64,000 nucleotides of DNA from Rhizophagus clarus. Lineage: Eukaryota; Glomeromycota; Glomeromycetes; Glomerales; Glomeraceae. The notes below the pieces were generated by a model that saw only the letters and a program-made list of their open reading frames with translations, ran no database searches and had not been told where the DNA came from. Positions 1 through 12,318 of the stretch are shown here, in pieces. The translations under genes were made by a program, and so were the position numbers. Within the stretch, counting starts at the first letter, position 1; each line of letters starts with the position of its first letter. The stretch covers positions 1,834,001 to 1,898,000 of the forward strand of contig BLAL01000229.1 of the NCBI GenBank assembly GCA_015698045.1, written 5' to 3'.

Positions 1-703
1 ACCAAGTCAATACTCGCATCTTCATTTGATTCATTTTGTAATCTCATTCCTAATAAAAAAAAAAAAAAAAAAAAACAAAAAATAAATTTTTTATCTAAGT
101 AACAAATTTCTTACTTAATTTTTTATACTTACTTATTAATTCAGCAATACTTGTTTGTGTTTTTTTTTCTAATTTAGCTAATTTCTTTTCCACATCTCTT
201 TTAAGATCCCAATTTGGTTTTTTTGGTGCTAAATTAAATAAATCCTAAAGAAATTATGATTTTATCAAATAAGATTTTTGTTTTAATGGTTCAATTAACT
301 TCTCCGCATAGGATATTATACTTACCACTTCTTCTTCGCGTTTCTTTTCTTCCTCTTCTTTGACTTGTTTAGCTATTGTTTCAGCCGTACTCTCTATGGT
401 TTCTGCTATGTCTTTTGGTGTAGCTATATTAACAACTGATATTGATCTTATATCTTCATTTACTGGTGTATAATTGCGAAACTTTAATATTGGACTGTCA
501 GAGAAATGAAAATTGTTTTGGATTAAGGAAATAAAATGGTTTCATTAAAAAAAAAGTTAAATTAACTAAAAATACATACGTATAACTTACTTTTCGATAT
601 TATCACCATCTTCTCCTGCATTATTTTTATTTGTATCCGATTCTAATTTACGTTTTCTTAAAGCTTCAAGACGTTCTTTACGTTGTTTTGATGCTTCCTC
701 CAT
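1..703 (-). CDS. cwf18: Cwf18/CCDC12 pre-mRNA splicing factor (3' end off the window)
   Basis: Spliceosome-associated protein of the Prp19/NTC-linked group, nuclear. Four exons are visible on the minus strand: 703-591, 494-326, 244-133 and 49-1. Joined phases stay open, and every intron has GT..AG ends with GTAAG-type donors. The protein starts MEEASKQRKERLEALRKRK, a basic coiled start typical of CCDC12. It continues with a KFRNYTPVNEDI stretch and then the family's signature NLAPKKPNWDLKRDVEKKL, followed by a helix ending in SIAELI. The last exon ends at the left edge, so the C-terminus is missing from view. The start is the first ATG upstream of the conserved basic helix. Family identity rests on the NLAP-KP-WDLKRD motif, which is diagnostic. 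It is divergent from the gene at 890, with 186 bases between starts. Confidence 0.88.
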
Positions 704-889
704 AATTATTTACGTGAACTGTGAATTTAAGTTTTGTTAAAATCTGTATTACTATTTGAAGATCCGAATGTTGCAAATTATCACGTGACAATAGCAAACA
801 AAAATTTATAACTCCCGAAAAATAATCTTTGTTAGAAAATTTTTATCTAATTTATGTATCTAATATAAAAGTTTCCAAGAGTTCCTGCT
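704..889. promoter_or_regulatory. Shared promoter region of two divergent genes
   Basis: This 186-base AT-rich gap separates the Cwf18 start at 703 and the start at 890. It must carry both promoters. The only distinct motif is a CACGTG palindrome at 782-787, the core bound by fungal bHLH factors in general. Use of the site here is inference. Confidence 0.35.
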
Positions 890-3731
890 ATGGAAACATC
901 AACTTCTTTAAAAAATATTAATCCGAGAATTTCTTTTCCAATATGTATTGATCACGAAAGACAAGTACTAATTCCTCAGTACATACATCCAACTATAACT
1001 TCTAATATTGATTTAAGTAAACCTCGTAATGTATTAATTAATCCTAAGACAGGCCAGGAAGAAAGATTTAGAGAAAAGTGGAGCGAAAAAGAAAATATTT
1101 TATTTTTTGAATATTTATCAGTGAATTTTTATCAATGGCAATTTCATAAAGGAGAATTTTATAAATGGTTGAGTAATAATGTGTTTAAGAAGTATAGTCA
1201 TAAACAGATTGAAACTAGATGGAGTCAAATATGTACAAAGTACAATAAGGTTGTAAAAGAACGGCAAAAAGGAATAAATAACGAATGGATTTATTTTGAT
1301 AAAGTACAAGAAATAATGGCTAGACAAAATTTGTTTAATCAACTTGAAAATGATGATGATGATGATGATAATGATGGTGATGATGAAAATAATAATATAG
1401 AAGAGGATACAGATCAAATACATGAAAGAATTCTAGGTGGAAGGACTCCTGATGAAAATGAAGAAGAAGAAATTGATGATAGTTCAGATGATGAATATGG
1501 CAAGTTGTCTTATAAAGAGAATAAGACATCTGTTAAAGAACCATGGACATTTGAAGAAAAGATTTTATTATTAGACATAATCAAAGAACATGTTGATGAA
1601 TTTTTGCAAGATCGAGTGAAATTGTTAAAATGGATTTCTGAGAACCATTTACCAAAATTTCATTGGAAAACAATAAGAAATAAATTGTATATGTTATTAC
1701 CAAATTATACAAATAAAAAGGCTCGATTGAAAAAAAAAAATATAACTGAACAGGATCTTGAATTATGGACAAGAATAGATGATTTTTTTCAATTCTTAAA
1801 TAATAAAAAAAAAGAGATGAAGACTAAGGGTAAAAAAAAGTATAATTATTATAAAAAACGTCAGAAAACAACAAAAAATGAAAGGAAGAGAAATCCAAAA
1901 ACTGACCTGACGCCTTTCACATTAAAACAACATCATGGAATTTCTTATGATGACCAAAAATTATTGAAATATGGACATTCATTATTAAAATATGCAGATG
2001 AAAAAAATATAGGCGAAATAAATGAAATAAGGTACTATCATGCATACTTTAAAATGCATACTTTTAAATGCATACATTTTACTTATCTTAACATGATCCC
2101 TTATGCAGTGAGATTATAGGAGTAACGAGGTGGCCTGAAAAGACTGAATCATTGAAAGTGTAAATAATATGAATTTCAGTTGTATTACTTCATTTTTTAT
2201 TTTTTTTTTTATTTTGTTTTAATGCTTCTTTAAATGTTATTTTTTTAAGAATTCCACCAAAATATATTAAGATGGATATCTCTGAAACAAAAAAGAATCG
2301 TTCATCATTAACACATTCTAAGAGGCTTGACAAAGCGGAGCAGTTGATTTTCAAGCCAAATTTTTCTGATGATACTTTTAACTTAATGATCAAATATTTG
2401 ATGACGCCATTTAAAGGTGGTTTGACAGGAAATATAGACACTTTTATTGATCAAGAAGTTCGTGAGATGGTAAATTCTATTGACAAATCACGTGGAGAGT
2501 ATAAAATTGATGAAATTGAAAGTGAGCATGAAAGTGTTTATGAAGAAAATGATTACAAAAGTGAAGATATTTATAAAAGTAAGAGATATGAATGTCAAGG
2601 AAAAAAACGTAAAAGAGTTATTGATGTTGGTAATGTAAAAAAAAACAATGTTATGGATTATGAATGCGATCTTGAAAGCATACATGAAAGTAATCACAGT
2701 GATGATTTTAAAAGAAATCAGCAAGATAAATACAAAAATCCGGAGAGAAAAAAAAAACCTAGAGTTACTGAAGATATAAATAAAAATGATATTATAGATT
2801 ATGGATACAATTATGAAGGTGAACGAGAAGAGGGTGTTCAAAGTGAAGGAAATGATGAGAATGAAAGTAAAAGGTTATTTTGTTATAAGTGTGGGACTGC
2901 TGAACATTTATCAAAATACTGTTCTCTTTATTCTTCTGAATGTTTTTCAAACATGCGAAAACGATATTCATCCGTCTTTGTTGAATTTGCCCTAAGACAA
3001 CTTTTGGATTCAATTGGATTTATTTTTCAAAACAACATTCACAGGTAAGTTTCTTTATTCTAAATTGGTTATCCAAAAAGAATTAAATATTAATAGGCAT
3101 ATACTTCCTTTCCTCCAGCCAAATGCATTGGTAAGTTAATTATAAAAAATGTAATAGCAAAATGAACTATATTTTGACATTGTTTTTTTCACTAGCTTAT
3201 ATGCACCAGATTCGAGTTTGAATAAAGATCATATAATTGAAGATGATGGTGAAATTAACGATCTTTTCCAAACGGAAGTACAAGGAGAATCTGGTAGTAC
3301 TTCTGTTAATCATCCTGGGATAAATTTTGAGAATATTTATCCTTGTACAACTAATTCGGCAAATCCAACGGGAGAACCTACAATCAGATGGGATACCGTC
3401 TTACGCGCTGCAGGGATGGCCGGATTTGATGCAACGTACGAAATATTTTTTTTTTATATCCAACTTACTTTGTTAAACAACGATTAATTTCATTTTTTTT
3501 TTTTTTTTCTTTTAGGACAATAAAAAATACATATACAAGGGTTTCAAAATATTTTGATAAAGAAAACCGATTCGAAGGTATATAACAATATAAATAATTG
3601 TTTTTTAGTATCAATAGTAATACATATTATGTTTATATTTAGATTTTACTTCAATATTGGAATCATCTCGTAATAATGTTGACTCTACGGATTATTTGGA
3701 TGGACCTGATCAGTTAAATATCTGGGTTTAA
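890..3731 (+). CDS. Unidentified nuclear protein with two SANT/trihelix-like regions and a zinc knuckle
   Basis: Five exons: 890-2031, 2250-3044, 3196-3435, 3516-3577 and 3643-3731. They give one open frame of about 775 residues, and phases match at each GT..AG junction. Residues about 60-125 (KWSEKENILFFEYL...QIETRWSQIC) and 215-280 (PWTFEEKILLLDII) each look like a Myb/SANT or trihelix helix bundle with spaced tryptophans. An acidic D/E/N run sits between them. Basic patches follow. A single CCHC-like knuckle (CYKCGTAEHLSKYC) is encoded at about 2,880-2,922. The last 70 residues hold a conserved-looking stretch (RWDTVLRAAGMAGFDATTIK). A nuclear DNA- or chromatin-binding role is likely. A link to RNA polymerase I upstream factors (Rrn5/Rrn9) crossed my mind because of the C-terminal helix, but I cannot support it. 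Confidence 0.7.
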
Positions 3732-4809
3732 ATAATGAAATAATACTTCTTCGGAAGTAGAAATTTCAAAGTGCGTTGATGTATTCATAAATGAAATAAA
3801 ATTGATCTATAGTGCTCACCGTCAATAAATAAATTATTTGTTTCTCGAATCTTTATAATACCAAATAATATATTGTTATTACCTTTAAATGCCTAAAAAT
3901 TTTGTAGATAATACGTTAATATGTGGCAGTAAGGAAGAAAGAAAAAAATTTTGATGACACAGTATCTCCACCAATATAATGTATTTTAAAGATATGTTAC
4001 ATCAACATGAATTTTAATTCGACAGATCTTTTTTAAACTTATCGGATTAGATCAAAAAAATATTAAATTTTGCTGGTACTACAAAATATTTAACAAAAAT
4101 TTATTTCAATTTATCTCACAGTTAGTTCCCTTAGTTAAAATTCGTGATTTTTTTTTTTTTCTTGATATTCCCACGAGATGGTGTTTATTTAAAAAAGATG
4201 GATAAAAAGTATATCAATATTGGAATGTAAAGTCTATCATTATGAAAGCTAAAATAAGTATATTATTAAAGTACGGAACCGTGATATAAATCAGTTTTCA
4301 CAGAGTCACTGTGAAAATCATTGATAACCACAGTTCCCATAAAAATTTTTATAGTGCATATTACGTGATTTATATTGCATCACTTATTGCATCAAATTTG
4401 TTTTATTAGAAATGATTAAAATGGGTAAAAATTAAAAATTTGATCATCCCAATCAGGATAAATTTTTTGGGTTAATTCGGATTGTAATGTATATTTCACA
4501 ATAGTCTTTTGGTGGTTAATGCAACATTTAACGTTTTCTTTATCTTTTTCTGAAACCAAATTCACGATGTAATCATTGTTATTCCCTAACAATAATTTAT
4601 ATATGCGTTAGATTGTGATTTTTGCAGATGCTGCTAATCCACTTTAAAAAAAATTCATCTACAAAATTTCATCAAATAAAAACTAACAATCCTTAAGTTG
4701 ATTATTTGTTAAAGTAATCGGCGCAATTAATAAACCGTCAAATTAATTTAATTAATTTTATACTATAAAGGAAAAGAGATTGAATATCCGAGTTGGTCAT
4801 ATGTTCAAA

Positions 4810-4844
<35 letters not shown>

Positions 4845-4945
4845 ATAATCAAAAAAATCAGTTTGAAAAAATATAAAAAGGTAGAAATTGTTGAATAAAA
4901 AATTATTATTCGATATTTCATTATTATTTATCTAAAATAAAAACA
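3732..4945. other. Intergenic, AT-rich, no gene seen
   Basis: This stretch holds the 3' flank of the SANT-like gene and the promoter side of the purine gene. It contains a T-run at about 4,816-4,842, close to the start at 4,946, and a small perfect hairpin at 4,295-4,317. No coding frame of note. Confidence 0.6.
4295..4317. repeat. Short perfect hairpin
   Basis: Arms of 9 bases (TTTTCACAG / CTGTGAAAA) with a 5-base loop. It lies about 640 bases before the amidophosphoribosyltransferase start. Function is unknown. Confidence 0.55.
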
Positions 4946-7536
4946 ATGTGTGGAATTTTAGCATTATTATTGGCCGATTCAAATGCTTCGGCTAATTTAG
5001 AATTATTTGAAGGTCTTCAACTTCTACAACATAGAGGACAGGTAATAATACTTAAATTTTAAATTCAATTTAAGTATTCCGTTCAATTAAATAATATCAA
5101 TGGATCAATTTCTGGTTTTTATTTTTAATTAATAAAAGGATGCTGCTGGAATTGTTACATGTGGACATAAAGGAAGATTTTATCAACGCAAAGGAAATGG
5201 TATGGTAATGGATGTTTTTGATCAAAAACATCTACAAAATTTAGCTGGAAATCTTGGAATTGGTCATGGTACGCGTATTCACTTTAATTGAGTGTGGTGA
5301 AGTGGGAACGTAATGAGCTGGTGTGTAATATTGATAATTCAAACTTAGTACAAGTTATAGGAAAGAAAATTTGAAATTCGTGACCAATAATCTAATTTAT
5401 TGATTTTTAGTACGGTACCCTACAGCTGGGACTTCTTCACACTCTGAGGCACAACCATTCTATGTTAATAGTCCATACGGAATAGTATTTGGACATGTAT
5501 GTTTATAATTAAATGGACTCTGTGATTATATATAGCAATTTATCAATTAATATCTTACCTCATTAGAATGGAAATTTAATCAATACACAAGAATTAAAAA
5601 ATTATTTGGATTTTCACACTCATCGTCATATAAATACCGATTCTGATTCAGAATTATTATTAAATATATTTGCTAATAATTTACAAGCAACAAATAAAGT
5701 TAGGTATGTTAAAATTTAGATTTATAGTTTAAAATTGGCTAAATTTGATTTTATTTAATTGTTGAAAATTTAATTTCAATATTTAGGATTAATGAACAAG
5801 ATATTTTTACAGCTATAAAAGGATTGTATGAACGATGTATAGGTGCATATGCATGTGTAGCTATGATTGCAGGTTTGTTACACTTTAACCTAATATAAAT
5901 TTGCACCTTATAAATGTGCAGCAATTCAAGCTAAATCTCAATTTTTTTTTTTAAAAAAAAAATAGGCTTTGGTATAATTGGGTTCAGAGACCCATATGGA
6001 ATTAGACCAATATGTTACGGAAGAAGAGAAAATATAAGAGGAACTGATTATATGTTTTCGTCAGAAAGTGTAGCGTTAGATGCATTAGGTTTTACCAATG
6101 TTATAGATATAAATCCAGGTACCTTAACATTACATATGTTATAAAGTACTGCTAATCTTAACCGGGAGTAAAATTACTGGTAAGGAATTGATGTTAACGC
6201 TGGTATGGTCAAATTAGAAATTAAAGTAATTCTGCCTACCAGTTAATTCCTCCCGGATAAGCGTAGTTATTGAGTGTTTTTATAAATAATTATATTTTTA
6301 CGAATTCCTTCATATATATTTTAGGTGAAGCAATAATTATAACAAAAACAGAAATGATAAGAAGTCAATTAATTGAACCAAAAAGCTTTACACCGTGTAT
6401 ATTTGAATATGTTTATTTCGCAAGACCTGATTCAGTCATTGATGGTATATCGGTATATAGATCGAGACTAGAAATGGGTGAATATTTAGCTGATCAAATT
6501 TTGAAAAAATGTGGTAATAGTATAGATATTGATGTCGTAATTCCTGTAAGTACTAGTTAAAGGAATGGAAGGGATTTTATAAGAGGAAATATTTCTTGAA
6601 AAATAGTAATATAAAAAAAACTTTTCGTATTCATAGGTTCCTGATACTAGTCGTGTAGCGGCATTACAAGTTGCTTATAAATTGAAACTTCCTTATAGAG
6701 AAGGCTTTGTTAAGAATCGTTATATTGGTCGTACATTTATAATGCCAGGACAACAAATGAGACGGAAAAATGTTCGACGCAAATTAAATGCTATGGCACT
6801 AGAATTTGCTGACAAGAATGTTTTAATAGTTGATGGTATTTATATGTTTTTTTTCGTGAGCTTCACTTGAAGGAAAATAATTAAATTCGTCTTTTTATAT
6901 TAGATTCAATTGTTAGAGGAACCACGTCAAAAGAAATTGTCCAGATGGCACGTGATGTGGGTGCCAAAAAGGTTTATTTCGCGTCGTGTGCTCCTTCTAT
7001 AAAGTATATAGCATCATGATACGCAAGATAATCGTTTCTCGTTCATAATACATGCATTATATTAATTGTAACCTTTATATAGGTATCCCAATGTTTATGG
7101 CATTGATATGCCATCACGTCAAGAACTTGTAGCGCACAATCGTGATGATGATTTAGTTGCCAAAGAAATTGGTGCGGATGTTGTAATATATCAGGTAAAC
7201 TATTCTGAATAATATTTGAAATAGGGTTTATGATTCTTTTTACAATTCTGCTGACTTTCTCTTATCTAAATAAAGGAATTAGATGATTTATTAGCATCAT
7301 GTATAAAAATTAATCCAAATATTAAATCGTTTGAATGTTCAGTATTTAATGGAGAATATATTACAGGAAATGTTACAACAGAATATTTAGATCATTTGGA
7401 AAATGCTAGAAATGATGTAGCAAAAAGTTTTAAAGATACTTTACATTCTCCTGATGCTATCGATTTACATAATATTTGTAGTTATAGTAGTAAATCACAA
7501 GTGAAGTGTGAGAAATTTATAGTGTTAGATAATTGA
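4946..7536 (+). CDS. ADE4: Amidophosphoribosyltransferase (glutamine PRPP amidotransferase)
   Basis: First committed step of purine synthesis in the cytosol: PRPP plus glutamine gives phosphoribosylamine. Eleven exons: 4946-5041, 5139-5268, 5411-5496, 5567-5703, 5787-5872, 5966-6118, 6325-6545, 6637-6835, 6904-7003, 7083-7194 and 7276-7536. Together they encode 526 residues, close to the usual fungal length. The protein begins MCGILALLL, so Cys2 is the N-terminal nucleophile with no propeptide. The class II glutaminase domain follows, with [18 protein letters not shown] and [10 protein letters not shown]. The phosphoribosyltransferase half carries [18 protein letters not shown] and the PRPP loop [13 protein letters not shown]. 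Start and splice sites are fixed by these motifs. The 206-base sixth intron holds a small inverted-repeat insertion (6,158-6,262). Confidence 0.97.
6158..6262. mobile_element. MITE-like inverted-repeat insertion inside a purine-gene intron
   Basis: About 105 bases with imperfect terminal inverted repeats of roughly 33 bases. The left arm runs from TTAACCGGGAGTAAAA to CTGGTAAGGAATT. The right arm read backwards is TTATCCGGGAGGAA to CTGGTAGGCAGAATT. It lies wholly inside intron 6 of the amidophosphoribosyltransferase gene, between donor and acceptor, and makes that intron the longest of the gene. No coding capacity. Family not identified. Confidence 0.55.
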
Positions 7537-9862
7537 TGGCTGATTGTATTATTATATTAGAATTTTTTTTTATCTTTATATGTTATTATTTATTAAAAGT
7601 ATATTCTTAAACAACTGCAAATAATATATATATGTATATATATATATAAAATTGCATAAGTTACCTTATTTAATTTATGGAGATAATAATGGTATAATTT
7701 AACCATTCCATTATTATTAATAAAAAATAAAAAAAAAAAACTTATTATAAAAATATGTCTTTTAAATATCTGATTTGTCTCATTTTAATATTTATTTATT
7801 TTTATGATATTTGTTTAATAATAAATCTTAAAAGTTAACTTTAAAAGTATAAACTTATATATTATTTTATCTTCAAGCAGTTTTATTTTTAATTCATATT
7901 TATTTATTTATTTTTTTTCTTTAAAACCAATTGTTAATAATATTAAATTTTAATAAAAGTTCCAAGTATTAAATTATATAATTATTTCTAATAAATTAAT
8001 AAATTATAAATGCATATAAAAAAACAATATTTGAATAAATATATATATATATAATGTATCTTTTTTTATTAAATTAAGTAATACTAAAAGATTTAAAAAA
8101 GTTAATTGTTAAATTTTTAAAATATGTGAATTTTTTTATATAGGTTGAAATCAAAAAAAAAAAAAAAATTATTATTATTTATTTTTATTTTATTTTATTT
8201 TATTTAAACAAAAGAACGAATAATTGAGATACAAAAAGTAAGAAAACAATTAAAAATTGTTAAAAAAAGTAATCACTGCCTCCTGTATCAAAAGTCCCCT
8301 AAAGGACAAGCGACATGACCCTGCAACCTCCCACTCCACCTTAAATTACTACGCCAACCCAGATGAATTTGCCAGGCAACACAAAGAAAACATAACAGAA
8401 CAAAAAGAAAAGGGGAAAAAACAAAATTAAGGGACCGCTATATACTAATAAAAATTAATTAGATTTAACAGAAGCTTAATAATATCCAGTTTATTATCAT
8501 TGCTTCTTGTTCGAGGACTTCTAACATATTATTTATTTATAATTAGCTTTTAATATATTTTAAAATCATTCTATAATTTTATAATGAATTTAAATAATGT
8601 GATGTATAAAACTATTTTAATTTACATATATATATGCTGTTCAAATTTAAAATAATTGAGATTCGAATTTGGAATTTGAATCCGGGTAACATATATAAAT
8701 CTATTTATAATCTAATAGTATATTTTTATATTATAAAATAACCAGTTAAATAAATAAAAGCATGTATATTTGTAAAAAAAAAAAGTCTATAAATAAATCA
8801 CTATCATTTTACCTTTATGTGTATATATATGGAGAATAAATTAAATATATTATATATCATTGCAATTTATAGATATTCAAGCGCAATTTTGACAAGATAA
8901 TGAATTTCTGCGAGATTGATATTATTTGATACCGGACTTTTCATAAATTGAAAATAGACAAATAATCATCCGCTCAAAATTTATGATTGATTAATAAATA
9001 AACATTTAATTTCGTTGATGATTCATGCAATATTATGAAGAATCGGAAAATTGGCGTTGATCGATAAATGTCAATCATAAACTTTTAAACATTTAACTAA
9101 ATATAAATAATAAACACAACGTATTTCTTTTGTTTCAAATGTCATGGAATTTATTGGTAATTCACATCATACTTCAATTCTTCAAATAAAAAGCTTGGTC
9201 GCTAATCTGAATTTATACTGGACAAATCATAATTTTCCAAATCAATGATTGGCAAATAGCATTTGTGAATATATTGCAGAGATATAGAGATAAAAGTATT
9301 GGTTAAAATTATTTTAGTTAAATACATTTTACCTGCATATATTTAATTTGACAAATTTTTTTCTTCTGGGAGGCAATTATTGCGAACAAAAGTTTTTATC
9401 AAAAAAAAAAAAAATTTTCTCACGACTCCTTAATATAGTCCTTTTTCTAAAAACAAAAATTGTTAGGGGAAAAAAAGGGTGACCGAGTGATTGGAATTCC
9501 ATAAATTCGATTGTTTGTTTTTAATCATCTGGTCTCACGCTCCATGTCATGCATGTAAATAATAAGTCATTTAATTGATTATTTTTTTTCTGTTCTTAGG
9601 CATCTTTAAAAGAAAAGTTAAAAAAGCATTATTCACATGTAATATTCGATCCCATTTGATCATATCAAAATCAAAACTTCCTTAATTACGAATCATTATT
9701 TCCAAAAAAAGATATAAATACTTAATAGGAAACGAATCATTTTTTTTTTCATAATTTCATTCATTATTATATAAATACTTTCTGGTTCAATCATTTGAAA
9801 AAAAAAAACTTTTTTTTCTTTTTTTTTGCAAATTTATCCATCCTTTAATATTATTTATTACT
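7537..9862. other. Long AT-rich intergenic stretch with a GC-richer island
   Basis: Mostly A/T homopolymer tracts, TA dinucleotide runs and weakly repetitive DNA. The exception is about 8,271-8,430, where GC rises and a frame of about 50 codons stays open. That frame starts ITASCIKSPLKDKRHDPATS. No start codon or splice context makes it a gene. It may be a transposon scrap. The last 500 bases form the ceramidase promoter side. Confidence 0.5.
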
Positions 9863-11259
9863 ATGGATTATAATAACAATTCAGTAGAAGGATTTTGGGG
9901 AAAACCAACTTCAACAGGTAAAAATTATCCCTTTTTATTTATCAACTACATTTTCCTACAATAAATTACTAATTGTGAAGTTGTATTAATTTGTACAATA
10001 AATAAAACAGTCGGTAAGTTCATATTTAATCCTTTTTTCCTCTCCTCTTTTGGATTAATTAATAATTTCTGGTTTCATTTATTGATCAATAGATTGGTGC
10101 GAAAAAAATTATGATGTTACACATTATATTGCAGAATTTTTTAATACATTATCATCGCTTTGTATGATAAGTGCTGGCGTATTTGGTATGATAATGCATT
10201 CTAAAGGGTTTGAATTTCGTTATTCTATCGCATTTGCTTCGTAAGTATCAACAATGTCTTCTTTCTTTTCACTGAAGTTGTACACTGAAGTTGTTTTAAA
10301 TTCTTTTCATTAAATTCCTTACCCGCTTCCTTCTCATGAAATAATAACAGTATAATTGTGGTCGGAATAGGATCAATATTATTTCATGGGACATTATTAT
10401 TTTCATTACAATTGTTTGATGAAATACCGATGATGTTTTGCATATTAATACTCTTATATAATGTGGTTGAAAATAAATCACAAAAGAAATTTGGTATTTG
10501 GTTTCCATTATTATTGATTTGTTGGGGCGTTGGTATAACTTCTGTTATGGTTGGTTCTGGTAAAGAATATGATAACGAATTCATGCAGGATATAGAATTT
10601 TACGTATTTCAAGGTAAAAAAATTTATGAAAAAAAATTCCGTGTGGGCGCAGCATAAATTAATTTTTTTTTTTTTTTATTGTTTTCTCGAAGGAACCTTT
10701 GTCATTACTTCAGTAATTGTTTACTTACATACGATAATGATCGTATTAAATCCTGATGGTGAACCTGCTGTTACCAAACTTTGGTTATTAGGAAGCGCAG
10801 TTTTTTTATTTGGTTATATTGGTTGGCATATTGATTTACATTTTTGTTCAGCCGTAAATCAATTACCTTTCGCTTTACCGAATCCTCAATTACACGCTTG
10901 GTGGTAAATATTCAAGAATGAAAAGAATATTTTTTTTTTTTTAAAAAAAAAAAAAAGAAAGAAAAATGGGTTTAATAACTTTTTTTTTCACTCTTTTACT
11001 TTCTAAAATTTATAGGCACATGACGGCATCTTATGGATCTTACATATTATGCGTATTGGTTTCTTATGAGAGAACAAAAATAATAGGCAAAAAACCTATT
11101 ATTAAATGGATCTTCAATATTTTACCTTACGTTCAATTATCATTAAATAATACAAATAAAAACGATGAAAAAAGATTATTTAAGAGCAAAAAAGAATCAT
11201 TGTATGATGATGAGAATGATCATGATGAAAAAGTTCCTTTATTAAAAGATGAAAATTAA
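9863..11259 (+). CDS. Alkaline ceramidase (ACER/YPC1 family)
   Basis: Membrane enzyme of the ER/Golgi that splits ceramide into sphingoid base and fatty acid. Six exons: 9863-9917, 10011-10013 (3 bases), 10093-10240, 10351-10613, 10693-10903 and 11016-11259. They give 307 residues, the usual family length. The family start GFWGKPTSTVDWCEKNY, the SILFHGTLLFSLQLFDEIPMM segment (His and Asp metal/active-site region) and HAWWHMTASYGSY (the late His pair) are all present, with about seven hydrophobic helices. The C-terminal tail is acidic, charged and cytosolic-looking (KVPLLKDEN). The microexon TCG supplies the Val of TSTVDWCE. Without it the highly conserved TST-x-DWCE spacing would be one residue short. 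Introns on each side are 93 and 79 bases, normal for this window. Confidence 0.94.
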
Positions 11260-11727
11260 GTTATTTTAACAAAAAAAAAAAAAAAAAAGGAGTAGAAGAA
11301 AAATGAAGGTTAATAGAATATGTAATAATTTTTTTATTTTTTATTTTATTTTATTTTTTATTTTTTTCTTTACTTTTTTTTTTATTAATAGAAAATATAT
11401 ACATTTATTTTAAATTTACCTTTATAATATTATTTAATGTCATCAAAATAATAGAATAAAACATAGATTAATTATTATACTGAATAATAATTTTTTCCGT
11501 ATAAAATGACTTTCAAGTGAAACTCGTGAAACTCAATATGTTTTCAAACTATTATTAAATTAATATATAAAACGAAATCGTGAAATTTCTTGGCAAATAT
11601 AATTGAAACTCAAAATAAATGCTACAAAAATGGACGATTAATTTCGGGAACAAGCATAATAATTACACAAAAAATCGCCTGTTCGGTAAATTATTGATAT
11701 ACATTTTTAGTCATTATATTTTCATGT

Positions 11728-11800
11728 CCCAGACCATCTCGTCTGATCAGCAACTCGCGACCCGCGTGGTTATAGTGATATTGGTTTAGTCCACTTCACC
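11728..11800 (+). pseudogene. Degenerate 5S-rRNA-like fragment
   Basis: The stretch CCATCTCGTCTGATC, then CAACTCGCG and TGGTTATAGTGATATTGG, follows the order of the middle of eukaryotic 5S rRNA (ATCTCGTCTGATC ... AAGCAA ... TGGTTAGTACTTGG). The 5' and 3' stems cannot be found, so it is at best a decayed piece or part of a 5S-derived SINE. Chance likeness is not excluded. Confidence 0.35.
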
Positions 11801-12251
11801 ATCTTACCTCATTTACTAATTTATTCCACGATATCTAGTCTTATTCATTTCAATTCCGAATCCAGTAATTTTCTCATTAAATAAAAAATTTGTACTACAT
11901 TACGTAAGTTAAATTCCGATCGATCACATAATAAAGCACCATCATAGGAAGAAATTTCCACCTGGCAGCTCGTTCGAGATTTAATGATAAGTTAATCTGA
12001 TATCCTATTCGTGTAAAAATCTATATAAAGCCACAAGAAACGAAGGGGTTTAATTGCATAAATACATAGTACAAAATTACAGGCTTAGACTTTCTCACCT
12101 TGTTAAGTCGTGTAACAATTAAGTCGTCTTTATAATAATTAGTAAAAGCTAATTATAATGTAAATAAATACACCTTTACAAGTTACGACCATTATGAATA
12201 ATTCCACGTACTGCATTATTTTCTGTAAATAAAGAGCAGCATAAAAGTTCA

Positions 12252-12318
12252 TATTAAAACAAGTTATAACCTTAATCATCAGAATATTGCTTTAATGCCT
12301 GATTAAAACTTGTTTTTA
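12252..12318. repeat. Imperfect inverted repeat
   Basis: Left arm AAAACAAGTT...CTTAATCA and right arm TGATTAAAACTTGTTTT are near mirror images about 25 bases apart. No coding content. Possibly a foldback remnant. Confidence 0.5.

Noticed and set aside
1118-1772. Hydrophobic or His-rich frames on the minus strand
   Set aside because: They are antisense to the acidic Asp/Asn/Glu stretch of the SANT-like gene.
3097-3130. Extra small exon (34 or 12 bases) inside the intron after 3,044 of the SANT-like gene
   Set aside because: The 34-base form shifts the frame to an early stop. The 12-base form keeps frame but is not needed, since a single intron 3,045-3,195 already joins in phase. Without RNA data the simple model is preferred.
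4299-4312. GAGTCA (a Bas1/Gcn4-type core) in the hairpin upstream of the purine gene
   Set aside because: One six-base match about 640 bases from the start, in a very AT-rich gap, is weak evidence of purine regulation.
11728-11800. tRNA gene
   Set aside because: The stretch cannot be folded into a cloverleaf by eye and lacks an A box. The 5S likeness is the better reading.
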